A stretch of DNA of 64,000 bases, taken from positions 97,422,838 through 97,486,837 of the forward strand of contig NC_084485.1 in NCBI RefSeq assembly GCF_030035675.1, read 5' to 3'. The notes beneath the pieces were generated by a model, which was given only the letters and a program-made list of their open reading frames with translations, did no database searches and was not told the origin of the DNA. Position numbers and translations under genes: made by a program. Source of the DNA: Rhineura floridana (lineage: Eukaryota; Chordata; Lepidosauria; Squamata; Rhineuridae). Below, piece after piece: positions 47,101 to 57,945 of this stretch; the stretch's first letter is position 1; the number at the start of each line of letters is the position of its first letter.

Positions 47101-47924
47101 GAAAGAGAGAGAACAACTGACAAAGGAAGGATATAGTTTTCAATGGTTTGCCTATTTACAATTGTTAGAAAGATATAAAATGGACAAGAAAATGTATGGG
47201 TTTGAAATAAGTAAATCTGATTTTGAAATAGGACTGTGTACAAATGATGAAAATATAATTGCGAAAATGTATAAACTCTTATTGAAAATGGATATGGAGG
47301 AAGAACAAGTAAAAGAGTGTATGGTAGTGGGCAAAAAATTTTGGTTATAATATACAAATGGATCAATGGGAAAATATGTGGAAAAAAGGTTTGAAATTTA
47401 CACTATGCTATAATCTTAAAGAAATTTTTTATAAAATGATGTACCGTTGGTACATGACTCCAGAAAAGTTGTCAAAAATGTATAGTAATGTTTCTACTGG
47501 TTGTTGGAAATGTGAACAACAAGAAGGATCATTTTATCATATGTGGTGGTTATGTAAAAAGGCAAAATCATTTTGGGCACAGATAGGTAGGAAGATGCAA
47601 AAAATTCTAAAGATAAATATTCAGTCAAAACCAGAATTTTTTTTATTGGGTTTTATGGATAAACAAATAGAAAAGAAATATGGAAGAATAATATTATATA
47701 TGATTACGGCAGCAAGATTATTATATGCACAAAAGTGGAAAATGGAATCAACACCAACAATGGAAGAATGGCTATTGAAATTAATGGACTTAGTAGAAAT
47801 GGATAAATTGACATGTTTACTTAGAGAAAAATCGACAGATACATTTCTTAAGGAATGGAAGCCTCTCTTAGACTTTTTGTTGAAAGATCAAAATAAAATG
47901 ATGATACTGGGATTTGACGATTAA
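44167..47924 (+). pseudogene. L1 ORF2 protein (endonuclease-reverse transcriptase), two frame breaks
   Basis: The start ATG at 44167 gives MDYKYLTWNINGAN. The endonuclease domain has IICLQETH, VMGDWNGVI and FSDHN. The polymerase has KAPGPDGLSAMYYK, YRPISLLNNDYKIFTMIL, QSGFLPKRQLRDNV, IFLDAEKAFDNLNW, GTRQGCPLSPLLF and catalytic FADD (46244-46255). The C-terminal Cys motif is CWKCEQQEGSFYHMWWLC. About 1,250 codons, the usual L1 size. One frame change near 44850, right after the SDHN motif, and one near 47328 each fit a loss of two bases. Apart from these the reading is open. The product would nick target DNA and copy L1 RNA in place. Confidence 0.92.
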
Positions 47925-48967
47925 TTAAGACAGCCCATGGAGAAAAGGGATTCTGTATGTATATATTAAGGGACAGGTTTGATGTATATTATATACTTAT
48001 AGCTGATCTGTGACAAATCGGAAGTCAACTATTTTATTTTCATTTTTTGTTGTTGTATTGTTATGTTTTTTTGACTTTGTTTTGTTTGTTTTTGGAAAAA
48101 TTTGAATAAAAATTATAAAATAAAAAAAAGGACTGTGCTATAAACTAATGGGGCTTTTGAATGAACATAGCAAAGGATTGCATTTGTATTGTAAGTCTTT
48201 CTCCTCCCATCCCAATCCTATTTTTAAAGCAATTAGAGAGGGCTTACCTAGGTGTCACTGCTTTTATTTGGTAGGAAACTAATACTGATTTTATTTTAAA
48301 AAAAAAGTTCAGCAGTGACCAACTGGTTTTGACAACAAATTATATGGAGGTGTATGTATTTTACATCTCCAGTGTGTGTGTATATATATGGAGTCTTTCT
48401 AACATCTCTGTGTGATAGGGTTGCCAATTAGAAACCAAGGCAGGTCACAACAAGAAATAAATCCCTTTAAAATCCAGTAACCATAAAAACAACTATAAAA
48501 CAGTTGCAAAACAGCTTAAAGTGGCATGATTCTGAATTTTGGGTTGGATGAGTGAAATTATTTATCACTTGATATTGCAGTCCTGTGCACACTTCCCTGT
48601 TTGAATAGGCCCCATTGAATACATTGGGACTTGCTTCTGAGTAAATATGCATAGGATTGCACTATAAATATCTTTACAGGTTGTGTAAATAATAAACTTC
48701 TTGGCAGTCATGCTTATATAAATTTTTGTTCATACTATGTCCCTATGAGTATCTGATTTCAAACAATGGTTGTACATTATTATTTCCTCTACATTTTAAG
48801 TGTGCCCTTCTTCCTTGGGGTGGTCATGGTCCCCTTCTGTTGCTTTCACCCTGAGGGGAAGATTAGGCTGAGAGATGGTGAGTAGCCCATGGTCACCCAG
48901 GAAACTTTGTCACAGATTTCCATTTTAAAAACTTAAATAAAATGATCTACTTGTAGGCAAAGTTTAT

Positions 48968-49110
48968 GAAGTAGATCCACACAATACATTTAAAGCACAT
49001 CAAACTCATATTTAATGCACAAGACCTCCCATTAAGAATCCTGGGAAGTGTAGTTTTCCCCTCAGTTATAGTGCCCACCACCCTTAACAAACTACAGTTC
49101 CTATGATTCT
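48968..49110. repeat. MITE within hAT-like copy B, right part lost
   Basis: GTAGATCCACACAATACATT, TTTAAAGCACATCAAACTCA and AACAAACTACAGTTCCTATG match 36903-37045 of copy A in order. Confidence 0.65.
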
Positions 49111-49116
49111 GTGGGA

Positions 49117-49212
49117 AAGACTATTGCCTAGAAGCCTAGAGAGCCATTGCTAGTCCATGTCATCAGTACTGAGCTAGATGGTACCAAATGGCCTGCGTCA
49201 CTATAAGGCAAA
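49117..49212 (+). repeat. SINE 3' part within hAT-like copy B
   Basis: AGACTATTGCCTAGAAGCCT, GAGAGCCATTGCTAGTCCAT, CATCAGTACTGAGCTAGATG and ATGGCCTGCGTCACTATAAG are the body and tail of the tRNA-derived SINE. The head is missing here but present in copy A. Confidence 0.7.
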
Positions 49213-49261
49213 TTCCCCTGCACCTAAAAGTAGAAACAGACTCAAGGGCCACAGCAACTCT

Positions 49262-49720
49262 GAAACTTATTTATGTGTTTTTACAACATTTATATACCAC
49301 TTTATTGTAAAAAAACTCAAAATGAATAACAGAAGGAATTAAAACAATAAAGCTATTGGCAAAAACAGACAGGTATTTTTAAAAATTCAAAAAAATACAA
49401 CCAACAATGAGTTAAAAACAGATAAAAACCATACTAGAGTCTACGTGCCTGGGTAGACTTACCTAAAGAAAAATGTTTTTAGCAGGTGCTGAGAAGAGTA
49501 CAATGAAGGAGTCTGCCTAATGTTAATAGGCAGGGATTTCCAAAGTGTAGGTGCCGCTATACTTAAGGATTCATTTCTTACAAGAGCAGAACAAGTACTA
49601 TGTGGCCCCTTTAACACGGAAACCATGCCTTGAACTTGGTCTAGTAGCAAATCGGCATACAGTACAGATTTCAAAACAGAAATATTATGTGCTGACAGGG
49701 TCTCACTCATGTCAACAATT
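49262..49720 (-). mobile_element. L2-type LINE 3' fragment within hAT-like copy B
   Basis: The antisense 3' tail (ACTTATTTATGTGTTTTTAC, TATATACCACTTTATTGTAA) is followed by minus-strand coding text SIAAPTLWKSLPINIRQTPS and SSQHLLKTFFF, the L2 C-terminus. The upstream part (TAGCAAATCGGCATACAGTA...) is shared with copy A at 37370. Confidence 0.75.
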
Positions 49721-50943
49721 GTGCTGCAGCATTCTGCACTAACTATAGCCCCCAGGTCGGGTTGTGCTGCATGGGGATTTCTGTAACTTGGCTGACTGGC
49801 TGCCAGGATTTTTTTTAGTTTTGGTTACGAAGCTGACTGGTTGTGGGATGCTGAGTTTTCTACCTTAGTCATAGGAATCTTGTTGTGGTTGATATGGTGT
49901 TGCACTTTGGAAATAATCACTATCTTTTTTCTTTTTCTATTTGCATTTCATTTACCTCTGACCTCACTCCCTTGCATCCATAGAAGCAACAACAGTGGTT
50001 CCATGTGGTCAGCTCAACTCCCTTCAACCCACTGATGATGTACCTTGTAGGTTGCATGATGGTTTGTTTCTTGCCCAATAGCGGTAGAAGAGAATTCACA
50101 TACTGGGAAGTGTGGCTTCAATCGCTGTTGTTCCCAAGCTGCTTCCTCTGAAGGTAGACCAAACCATGCATGTTTTCTCTGTCAATTATTATTCACTAGA
50201 ATTGGGTTGGCTGTCAAAGTGAGTTAATAGCAGCCCACAGAGTAGGCAGGAAAGGACAGAGAATCTTCCTAACTCTTACTCATTTCTCAAACCTCTCTCT
50301 GCAGTGCAGGGTCAAGTTTGTAAAGATGTTTGGAGAAGCCACATTAAAAGGCAGGCAGGGCATTCTAGGCAGGGGGTTGCCAACTCTGCTTGGATATCAA
50401 TATCGTTGCAGAGGATCCCTAGTCAAGCCTTACCAACAGCACAATCCTAACAATATCTACTCTGAAGTAAGCCCTGTTGAGCTCTATGGTACATAGTCCT
50501 TTAGTAAGTGTGTTTAGAATTGCAGCCTTCAGGGGCATCCATCTTTACTCCTGAGTGCTCCTATCTCCACAACACTAGGCTCCCTTTTTCCTACAATGGC
50601 CTTCTAGTGATTGGCCTGGCCTGAGGGCATTTAAATCCTTCTTGCTAGAAGCAAGTAAGCTAGATTAAATGTTCCCTACCCAGGCTCCCTAAGCAAGCAA
50701 GAAGGAATGATCCCGTAATTTTAGCTGGACCTGGAAATACCCTCATTTACCTAAGATGTCTATCTTAATTTTCGATCAGAGAATTTTTTTTTCTTTGAGT
50801 GGTATGCTCCAAGCAACTGTGGTTAATGCTTAATGTATCATGCTGAATGACATAACTAGGACCCCACCCCGTGACATCACTGGGGCCCACTTCTGAAATC
50901 TCAGGGTTTGGGATGCTTCCAACCTGGCAACACTACCGCACAG

Positions 50944-52129
50944 GGTTCCAAACGAATAGGATAACATCTGAGTGTCTCGTGTGGCAGAAGGCACAGAATT
51001 GAATACTGGCGCCTAATGGAGACATTGCTTTTCCTATAGGATGAATATAATGCATCATTGCATTGATGGGATGCAGGGACTCCAAAAGGAATATTCCCAG
51101 CATTAGTGATCTCTTAAGGTATATTGATAAATTCAAGCAACTATCAATGTATGCTTAAAGAGCTCTCCATCTGCATAACCAGCCTAAATAGAAAATCCCC
51201 AATAGTTTGGGAGTGCATTGGCCTCTTGCTGGGTGAACACTCTTCAATAAGCAGAGTTGGTCAGTTCTCCTTCCCCATGCAGAAATCTTTTAGAAAGAGA
51301 AAATAAAGCTCAAAAAGGTAAGTGAAGTGGTTTAGGTGTGCCTCAGAGCACATTACCCTGGAACATCAAGAAAGCGTATTTCAAGCAAGGGTGATGGTCT
51401 GAGAAGTCTGGTAATCAAAGATGATTTGCCAATCATTAGTTCACTGCATGGGAGAGGGGGGGAAACCAGGCAAGTGCAGGCTACACTATTTGAACAATCC
51501 AAACTCTGATGTCAGGTTATCCTGAACCACATTTGCACTTTTCTAAATATCTTCAGTTCAAATGTTCCTATTTATCTGATGACAGAGGAAGGTTGCAAGG
51601 GAAGCAAAATGCTTTCCTATCTCTTTTTTCTGTTACGCAGGGGGACTTCAGTGATAATTATGTGTTTCAACACCTCTTTACTTGAGGTGCATATGTTTCC
51701 ACACAAACCTCTTTTCAAATCAAAAAGGAATGCCATGTGGTCATAAGGAGAAGTACATAGTCAGCTGCTTTATATAGTATATACAGAGAGAGGGGGGCAC
51801 TTTAAAAACAAAATAGAGGATTGTCTCTTCAGCAGAGAGAACGGCTACACTGAAAACCACAAACAAAACTTCTAAGATTTTAGCTGGCCTAGATGTCCCT
51901 AACTCTGTGTTGGATTGTAACCTTTTGCAAATGAACTGTTTTCTGCACATATGAAGTTCCACATAATTGACCACATCCACAAAAGCAGGAAAAAATAATC
52001 TTTCACAAAACCTAAACAAACCACCTGGGGAAAGACGGCAGTGATGAAAACAGTCAAGAACAGATAGGCAAATCATTGTTGAAGTTAAGACTATAACATA
52101 GCATCTTAGAAAAGCAATAATTAAAATGT
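50944..52129. other. Gene-poor stretch
   Basis: No supportable gene. The 164-codon antisense frame at 51741-52235 is hydrophobic and overlaps the BovB tail in antisense, so I treat it as chance. Confidence 0.45.
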
Positions 52130-52140
52130 AATGTTCAAAG

Positions 52141-52348
52141 TCACTAGAAAAGACAATAATGCTGGGAAAAACAGAAGGAAGTAGAAAAAGAGGAAGGCCA
52201 AACAAGCGATGGATTGATTCCATAAAGGAAACCACAGACCTGAACTTACAAGATCTGAACAGGGTGGCTCATGACACATGCTCTTGGAGATCACTGATTC
52301 ATAGGGTCGCCATAAGTCATAATCGACTTGAAGGCACATAACAACAAC
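52141..52348 (+). mobile_element. BovB/RTE 3' end with 11-bp target duplication
   Basis: Encodes the BovB C-terminus (MLGKTEGSRKRGRPNKRWID, SIKETTDLNLQDLNRVAHDT, WRSLIHRVA) and the 3' end TCGCCATAAGTCATAATCGA / CTTGAAGGCACATAACAACA. AATGTTCAAAG flanks it (52130-52140 and 52349-52359). It is a 208-bp 5'-truncated insertion. Confidence 0.93.
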
Positions 52349-52404
52349 AATGTTCAAAGAGAATATATTTGAAACCATGGCTGCTAAAAATCACAGATAC
52401 TCAA

Positions 52405-52760
52405 ACAACTGAATACTGACTACTATAATGCACTATATGTGGTGCTTACCCTTGGACAGTTTGGAAACTTGAACTTGACCAAAATACAGCACCTCAAATT
52501 CTATTTAGAGCTAGTTCTTGAGTACACACAACACGAATTCCTTGTGAACTTCACTGGCAGCCAGTTTGTTTCTGGGCCATGTTCAAGTTTCTGGTTCAGG
52601 GCTTTTCTATCAAGCTTTTTGTGACTCTGGAGTTCACCAATTTTAATACATTGCTACTGTTTAAGAATTGTATTAGATTTCTTTCTAATGTGACCTTGTC
52701 TTATTCTGCAATAAATCACTTTGGGGCACATATGGTATATAGAGATCTGCATGATTAAAT
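52405..52760 (+). mobile_element. Decayed L2-type LINE 3' fragment
   Basis: GACTACTATAATGCACTATA encodes DYYNALY, the L2 LDYCNALYVGLP motif. Downstream text keeps the order of the L2 C-terminus (HFTGSQFVSG-like region where L2 has LHWLPV). Strongly diverged, so the limits are approximate. Confidence 0.55.
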
Positions 52761-52856
52761 CAATATATAAATTAGAATTTCAATCTAGAATTCTAGCAAA
52801 ACTTGAAATGCACTTCTAACAATGGATATCCAAAAAAATGAAGATACACATATTAG

Positions 52857-53859
52857 TGTCATGAAATTGTAACATTGTTCAAAATGCTTCATTGTAACAT
52901 GGCTCAGATGCAGATAATTGTGGGGATTTCATCTTGGGAGGAGATGGGCCTCTGTGTGAGTGGAAAACTTAAGTTTCGTTTCTCAGCTGCCACTAATTAA
53001 GAGCTGGAGAAGCAGCACCTGGTTATCTCTGTTATCTCTTGAAAGCCTGGTACTCAAGGTCAAGGGGGCCTGAGAAGAGTTGAGATCAGGAAGGGAGGGG
53101 GGCCTGCTAAGGCGCAAAAAGTTAAGAAGTTTGGGGAAAATTGCTTCATTAGAGAGCCCCCTGATTGGCTGAATCACTGTGAACCGTTGCTGGGGGGGGT
53201 TCTTAAGTATAGGGGGTGAGACCCATAGTCTTTGTTCCCCTGGGTTCCATCTAGATGGGTGGTTACCTGAGTGGGGTTCCACTGCCTTCACTACCCTACT
53301 TATGTCTCTCTGAGGAGAGATGAGATTTACAACTACCACCTCTTAAAGTAAGTAGAATAGGTCAGTTAGTTTTGTTAAGTTTTGGTTGTGTCTGAACTCT
53401 CTTGTATGTCTTACCTAAATCCCTAGTTGGATGTGGGTTTTGAGGAATTGTTTTGCTGCTATTAACTGTGCACTTATATTTTATTAATAAAGCTACTTCT
53501 ATTTACCTTTGTGTGTTCATTGAGTGAGAACAATTTGGTTCTGTATCCAGCACCTTGACCACTGCCCACAAACTACCAAGAGTGTGTTTTCCCTTTACCA
53601 GAGGCTTCTGGACAAGGAGTGCCTGTTTGGCTCTTGTTCTTAGGAATCCTTGGTTTATCTATGTCTGGGCTCTGGGTTTCTCCTAGCTCAGAGTGTGAAC
53701 CAGTAGAAGGGGTGGCGGCAGCCTATCTTCTACCTTGTAGGGTTGGTGTTGGTTGCACAGCCTTGGCAAGGGGAAAAATTGGGTTCCGGATCAATTACCG
53801 AGGGTGGGGAATTGGGTCCGAAGCATGCACCTGGCACCCGTGGGGTTTAGGGCATGACA
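52857..53859 (+). mobile_element. Solo LTR (retrovirus-like or LTR retrotransposon fossil)
   Basis: A 1,003-bp unit starting TGTCATG and ending CATGACA, its exact inverse, flanked by the 5-mer ATTAG on both sides (52852-52856 and 53860-53864). A TATA-like TTAAGTATA at 53203 and a polyadenylation signal AATAAA at 53486 give U3, R and U5 parts in the + orientation. No internal coding region is present, so the element has been reduced to a single LTR by recombination. Family not identified. The intact ends and duplication suggest a moderate age. Confidence 0.88.
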
Positions 53860-53864
53860 ATTAG

Positions 53865-54654
53865 TACTAACAAAGGGGCAGTTCAAAGAGTTACATTTTC
53901 CTCCAAATGATGCATCCCAATTATCTCAAGGAACATATTCATAAGGTAAGCCAACAAACTGCATGACCCCTCCATAGATCCAGACATAGCCTCCCAGAAG
54001 CAACTTTCATTTCAGCCACTGTGATTACAGGTCATTCAATCACAGAAGTCTAATTCTGGGAGTCAAAACCTGTATCTATTGAAATGTTAGCAATACGTTA
54101 GGTTTTCCATTTAAAGGAATTTCCAGAACCAGCCAGGATGCATTATGCAGAGTGAGTTTTAAATGACAGAATAAGTTGCAAAACTAAAATCAAATCAAGC
54201 GTATCCAGCCCTGTTTCTGGCCTGAATCCTGCAGGCTTTCAGGCCGTGCACTTCCTATTCTCATGCACAAGGTTTCCCCAGCCATTCTATTTCCAAGCCA
54301 TCAAAGGATAAGAGCTCTAGGAAGATTCTGTTCTCTGGGTATCTGACAGTAATAAATGATATGCGTAGCTTCTATGACAGGCTGCTCGCTTGATAACTGA
54401 TGAGCTGGGGTCATGGGAGAGCTGAGCCCATGTATTTAGCAAATGACAAACCAGCTATGGTGATCGAATCTGTATGGATAAAAAGGGAAGCATGTATAGG
54501 TTTTTACACTAAATGCGTATGATGGATAGATTCATCTTACTGTGTGCTACTCAAACATGCATTCATTCAGAATACTTTTATAATTTGAGGGGTTTTCCTC
54601 GGAGATTGTTCCTTAAAATAGTCAGTCAGATATCATCCCCCCTTTGCAGAAAAA
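53865..54654. other. Intergenic stretch, nothing recognised
   Basis: No gene or repeat family that I can support. Confidence 0.45.
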
Positions 54655-55035
54655 AACGGGGATTGTAACTCGGTGAGGGGAACAGCGTGCCTCCTCTCAG
54701 CACCCTTCACAAACTACACTTCCCAGGATTCTTTGGGAGAAGCCATGACTGTTTAAAGTGGGAGAAAGGCACATCCACACGAGACATTTATTTCAACATT
54801 ACTCCCTTCACTATAATTCCCAGAATTCTCTGGGAAGAGGGGCTGATTGTTAAGCCACTCTGGCCACTGGAGCTCTGTCAAAGGAATAAGAGTCTCCTAA
54901 TAACATTTGGCACCCTCAACATACTACACTTTCCAGGATTCTTTTGGGGAAGCCATGACTGTGTAACTTGGAATAAATGTCTAGCATGGGTTTGGCTTAA
55001 ATGTCTGGCATGAATGTGACCAGGGACAGCTTTGG
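54655..55035. repeat. MITE-like repeats in tandem arrangement
   Basis: CACAAACTACACTTCCCAGG / ATTCTTTGGGAGAAGCCATG at 54708 recurs as ACATACTACACTTTCCAGGA / TTCTTTTGGGGAAGCCATGA at 54918, with an inverse-type segment (CTATAATTCCCAGAATTCTC) between. Related to the family at 28454. Confidence 0.5.
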
Positions 55036-55556
55036 TTTAAATGTGGGGGGGACTACATGTGACTACTGTAGAATAAAAAGGTGGGCAGACTCCCCCCCCA
55101 AATAATGATACTGTTAAAAATGTTTTCCTTTTGAAAAGGGACTTCCTCTGCCCAGTGCCCACCCATTCACCTAATCTCCTCTCCTCCCCCCCCCTTTCCC
55201 TTCCCTGCTCCTTCCCCAGGTCAGTTTCACCCATATTAAGCATGGTTGCAAGGAGTAAATCCCACTGAACTCAATAAGCATGCAAATGATCAAATCTGCC
55301 CTCTCCTTCCTCCTCCCCTGTGGTCAGTTTCACCTATCCTATTCTGCATGCCAAAAAGTGCTCTGACATTCGTTAATGTCCCACTACTTAAGAGAATAGG
55401 AGTCCATAACTATGGAGCAACCATCAAGAATGTCTCTGTGCCCTTTAGCGTTTAACATGGTATACACTTTGTGAAAATATCCACACCAAAAAGAGCAGAT
55501 CTTAAACATCCCCAGTACATGGCATGGTTTTGTAGGCCCTACATCATATAAGGCAG
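55036..55556. other. Intergenic stretch, nothing recognised
   Basis: C-rich low-complexity text at about 55150-55215. No gene seen. Confidence 0.4.
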
Positions 55557-55651
55557 GGACAGGAATCCTGTGGACCTCCAGATGTTGTTGGACCATTAAT
55601 TCCCATCATCCATGACCATTGGCTGTGCTGGCTAGGGCCGATGGGAGATTT
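55557..55651. repeat. hAT-like MITE, left half
   Basis: GGCAGGGACAGGAATCCTGT, GACCTCCAGATGTTGTTGGA and GGCTAGGGCCGATGGGAGA match the family at 11026 and stop abruptly at the next repeat. Confidence 0.55.
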
Positions 55652-55830
55652 ATTTATTTATTACATTTATACCCCACCTTTCTTTCCCTGATTGAAACCC
55701 AAGGAGGCTTACATATGGTTCCCAAGCTGTCTCCCATCCAGGCAATGACCAGACCTGACCCTGCTTTGCTTCAGCAGGGAGCTGGCCTTGTGCCTTCAGA
55801 CCACAGCCTGGGAACTGAGATGAGTCCAAC
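55652..55830 (-). repeat. Interspersed repeat (LINE/SINE 3' end type), antisense
   Basis: TTTATTTATTTATTACATTT, ATACCCCACCTTTCTTTCCC, then CCATCCAGGCAATGACCAGA and TGTGCCTTCAGACCACAGCC. The inner part recurs at 63913-63960. It carries the TTTATT...ACCCCACC start common to L2-type ends here, but I cannot name the family. Confidence 0.55.
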
Positions 55831-57238
55831 AGTATTTGAAGGTCACAGGTTGCCTGGGCCTGACATAGCATATGTCACATAAGGCTTCATTGGCTTATGC
55901 AAGCATCCTTGAGCATGCCTAGAAAGTCTCTGTATATTGTATAGATTTAGAATTTGAAAGTTGTCAAAAGCCAGGCTCTTCTACAATTCTCGCTATAGCA
56001 TCTTTGGCCCCTAATTTCTCATTCTTTTTGTGCAACTCCACAAAATTCTGCGCACCCAGATCATCTTCAGGAATTTCACAGTTGACAAAAGATTATCTGA
56101 AAGGTTCCTAGAAATATAGAAGCCATCAAAAAGATACTATATCCCAAACAATACATCCCCAAGAAGCCCTCTGTTTGAACATGGGAGTCTTAATGCCAGA
56201 AGCCAAGTCTCACTTTTAAAACCATTTAAAAGCCCCAAAGGAAGATGTTCATGACCACTTACCAAAGCCAAACTAGAAACTAAAGCTGCTTCAACGCATC
56301 AGTTAAAAGAGTCTAGCCAAGACAGTCAAACTGCCATGTCATGGTTAACAAATCTTTCTGCTATGACTTCAGTACATTACTCCTTCTTCATTTATTTCAT
56401 GCACGTAGGGAATAAATCTGAGGGCAAGATATTCCAGGCAGGAATAAAGAGCTTTTGATTCTCTGGAGCCTAAATATCCAATATAGATCAATGTTGCTAG
56501 AGGGAAAAAGAGAAATTTAATTACCTCAAGCTTTAAACTGAATGCAGAAGACAGTGAGAGGGGAAGTGTTTGAGCAAGGCTAAAGGCCACCTAAGTGCTA
56601 CATTGTTCGCTGCAACTATCTGATAATGGGGTAAACAGGCTACAATGCAACATGAGTAGGAAAGAATTATTTGGAGGGGGGGACTCGCAGAAGGACCATA
56701 CTGGAAGTCAGAAAGCTGAATGGAATCTGACAAGAGATGTCCCAGAAATTAAGTAATCAAGGGCACAAATACTATGTGACCAACTTTCATTTGATATTTG
56801 GGATGGAAATCATGACTTTCTGTGGGCTTCTGTGGCTGCCTCTTGACATTTTAAAAACACAAGGCTAAAAGATACACCAGGCTGCCTCCTGAAATGGATG
56901 CCTGTTGGAGATCTTTCAGGTTTGTCAAGCACACAGCACATTTAACAATTGCCAGTTGCTCTTGCTGCTATCATATGGTGCTTGAATCTTTGCTTCTCAT
57001 TGTGTCCTCACCTTGCAGAAAACTGGTGTTTCTCATGGGATTGTAGAGGGAAAGTGATACATATGGCTGTTTTGGGAAAACAGGACACAGATAAAATCCT
57101 CACTCTGTGTAAGTCACTATGCTGTTTGGATCCAAACCTTTATCTATACTTGAGCCTTTCCTCATCTTACATGAGCTCCCCCCACTCCTGTGCTCTTGCT
57201 CCCTACACATTCCCATTATAACCTACAGCTGATTGCGT
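55831..57238. other. Gene-poor stretch
   Basis: 1.4 kb without recognisable coding or repeat content. Confidence 0.45.
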
Positions 57239-57487
57239 GATCAGCTGTAGCGTGGGGAGCTCCAGCCACCGTGCTCCAGCTGACAGCGATCAGCGGTAGT
57301 CCGCGATCAGCGGTGACACAGATCAGCTGGAGCATGTGATTAGCTGTAGTGCGGGGAGCCCACACACTCCAGCTGATCCCTGTCAGCTGTGGCATGTAAT
57401 CAGCTGGAGCACAGGGAGCTCACATGCTCCCGCTGGTAACTGTCAGCTGGAGCATGGTGGCTGGAGCTCCCCACACTACAGCTGATC
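57239..57487. repeat. GC-rich foldback with 47-bp terminal inverted repeats
   Basis: The left arm 57239-57285 (GATCAGCTGTAGCGTGGGGA...) and the right arm 57441-57487 are inverse copies with only two mismatches in 47. The interior (57286-57440) is built from further partial copies of the same CAGCTGATC / GGAGCATG(T)GA units in both orientations. It is much richer in G+C than its surroundings. No open frame of note and no target duplication seen. Confidence 0.85.
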
Positions 57488-57549
57488 ACCCCGCTGGCAC
57501 CGCCATATTAGCAGAACACCAACAAGTGGGACGCCAACAAGCAGGGCCC

Positions 57550-57945
57550 TACTGTGTCAGATTGTTGGCAAAGACTGGTAAATTACAGCACATTATTCTG
57601 GCACTGTTCATGGGTTACCTGTTTTCAAAGCTCCCTTGCTAAGGTTCTGGTTCTTACCTTTAAAACTGTAAATAGTTTGGGGCCCAGGCACCTTAAGGAT
57701 TGCCTCCTCTTCTGTAAGTACCTCCCCACACAATTATTTTCAACAACTGAGTTTCTGATCCTTATGTCCCCCACTAAATGAGGTTTGGCAGGTCCCACAG
57801 TAGGAACAGGGCATTCTTGGTAGTGCCACCAACTCACTGGGATGTTGAGTGCCTTTAAAAAACAAGTAAAAATGTTGCCCTTTTAGGAAAGCCTTTGGGT
57901 TCAGTTGCCTTTTGTGCTTGACAGCCATTTACTTGTAACATGAAG
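57550..57945 (+). mobile_element. Decayed L2-type LINE 3' fragment
   Basis: The order of the L2 C-terminus is kept in mixed frames: CATTATTCTGGCACTGTTCA (HWLPV region), GGTTCTTACCTTTAAAACTG (KVLxLTYKxL region), GGGCCCAGGCACCTTAAGGA (LGPxYL region), GGTCCCACAGTAGGAACAGG and TTGGTAGTGCCACCAACTCA (FSVAAPTLWN region). Confidence 0.6.

Larger units (their letters stand above)
42449..48128 (+). mobile_element. Full-length L1 LINE with 18-bp target duplication
   Basis: Complete L1 of 5.68 kb: 5' UTR (42449-43245), ORF1 (43246-44151), ORF2 (44167-47924), 3' UTR and A-rich tail (AATAAAAATTATAAAATAA...). The identical 18-mer AGGACTGTGCTATAAACT flanks it (42431-42448 and 48129-48146). The high A content of the coding strand and the short 15-base spacer between ORFs are typical of L1. 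An intact ORF1, two frame breaks in ORF2 and a perfect duplication indicate a recent insertion. Confidence 0.95.
41850..50935. mobile_element. hAT-like DNA element, copy B (about 3.4 kb without its L1 insertion)
   Basis: Left end TCAGGTTACCGGGTCTCC; the inverse of the right end is TAGTGTTGCCAGGTTGG. These are weakly inverse and correspond to the ends of copy A. Flanking octamers CCACACAA (41842-41849) and CCGCACAG (50936-50943) agree at six of eight positions. Internal blocks follow copy A in order, e.g. TATAGCCAATAAGTGAAGTC (42019), GATTGGCCTGGCCTGAGGGC (50610) and TTTTCGATCAGAGAATTTTT (50770). It is interrupted by the L1 at 42449-48128 and keeps the shared MITE, SINE and L2 pieces. Confidence 0.7.

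Noticed and set aside
46063-47366. Antisense frames across the L1 ORF2
   Set aside because: Shadow frames of the A-rich L1 coding strand, which yields T-rich, stop-poor antisense reading.
36000-50935. Simple tandem segmental duplication as the origin of copies A and B
   Set aside because: Not fully excluded, but copy A has exact 8-bp target octamers at inverted ends and the flanks of A and B do not clearly match, so transposition is the better explanation.
51741-52235. 164-codon antisense frame that looks like a membrane protein
   Set aside because: Hydrophobic runs come from T-rich sequence, and its start is the reverse complement of the BovB C-terminus at 52141.
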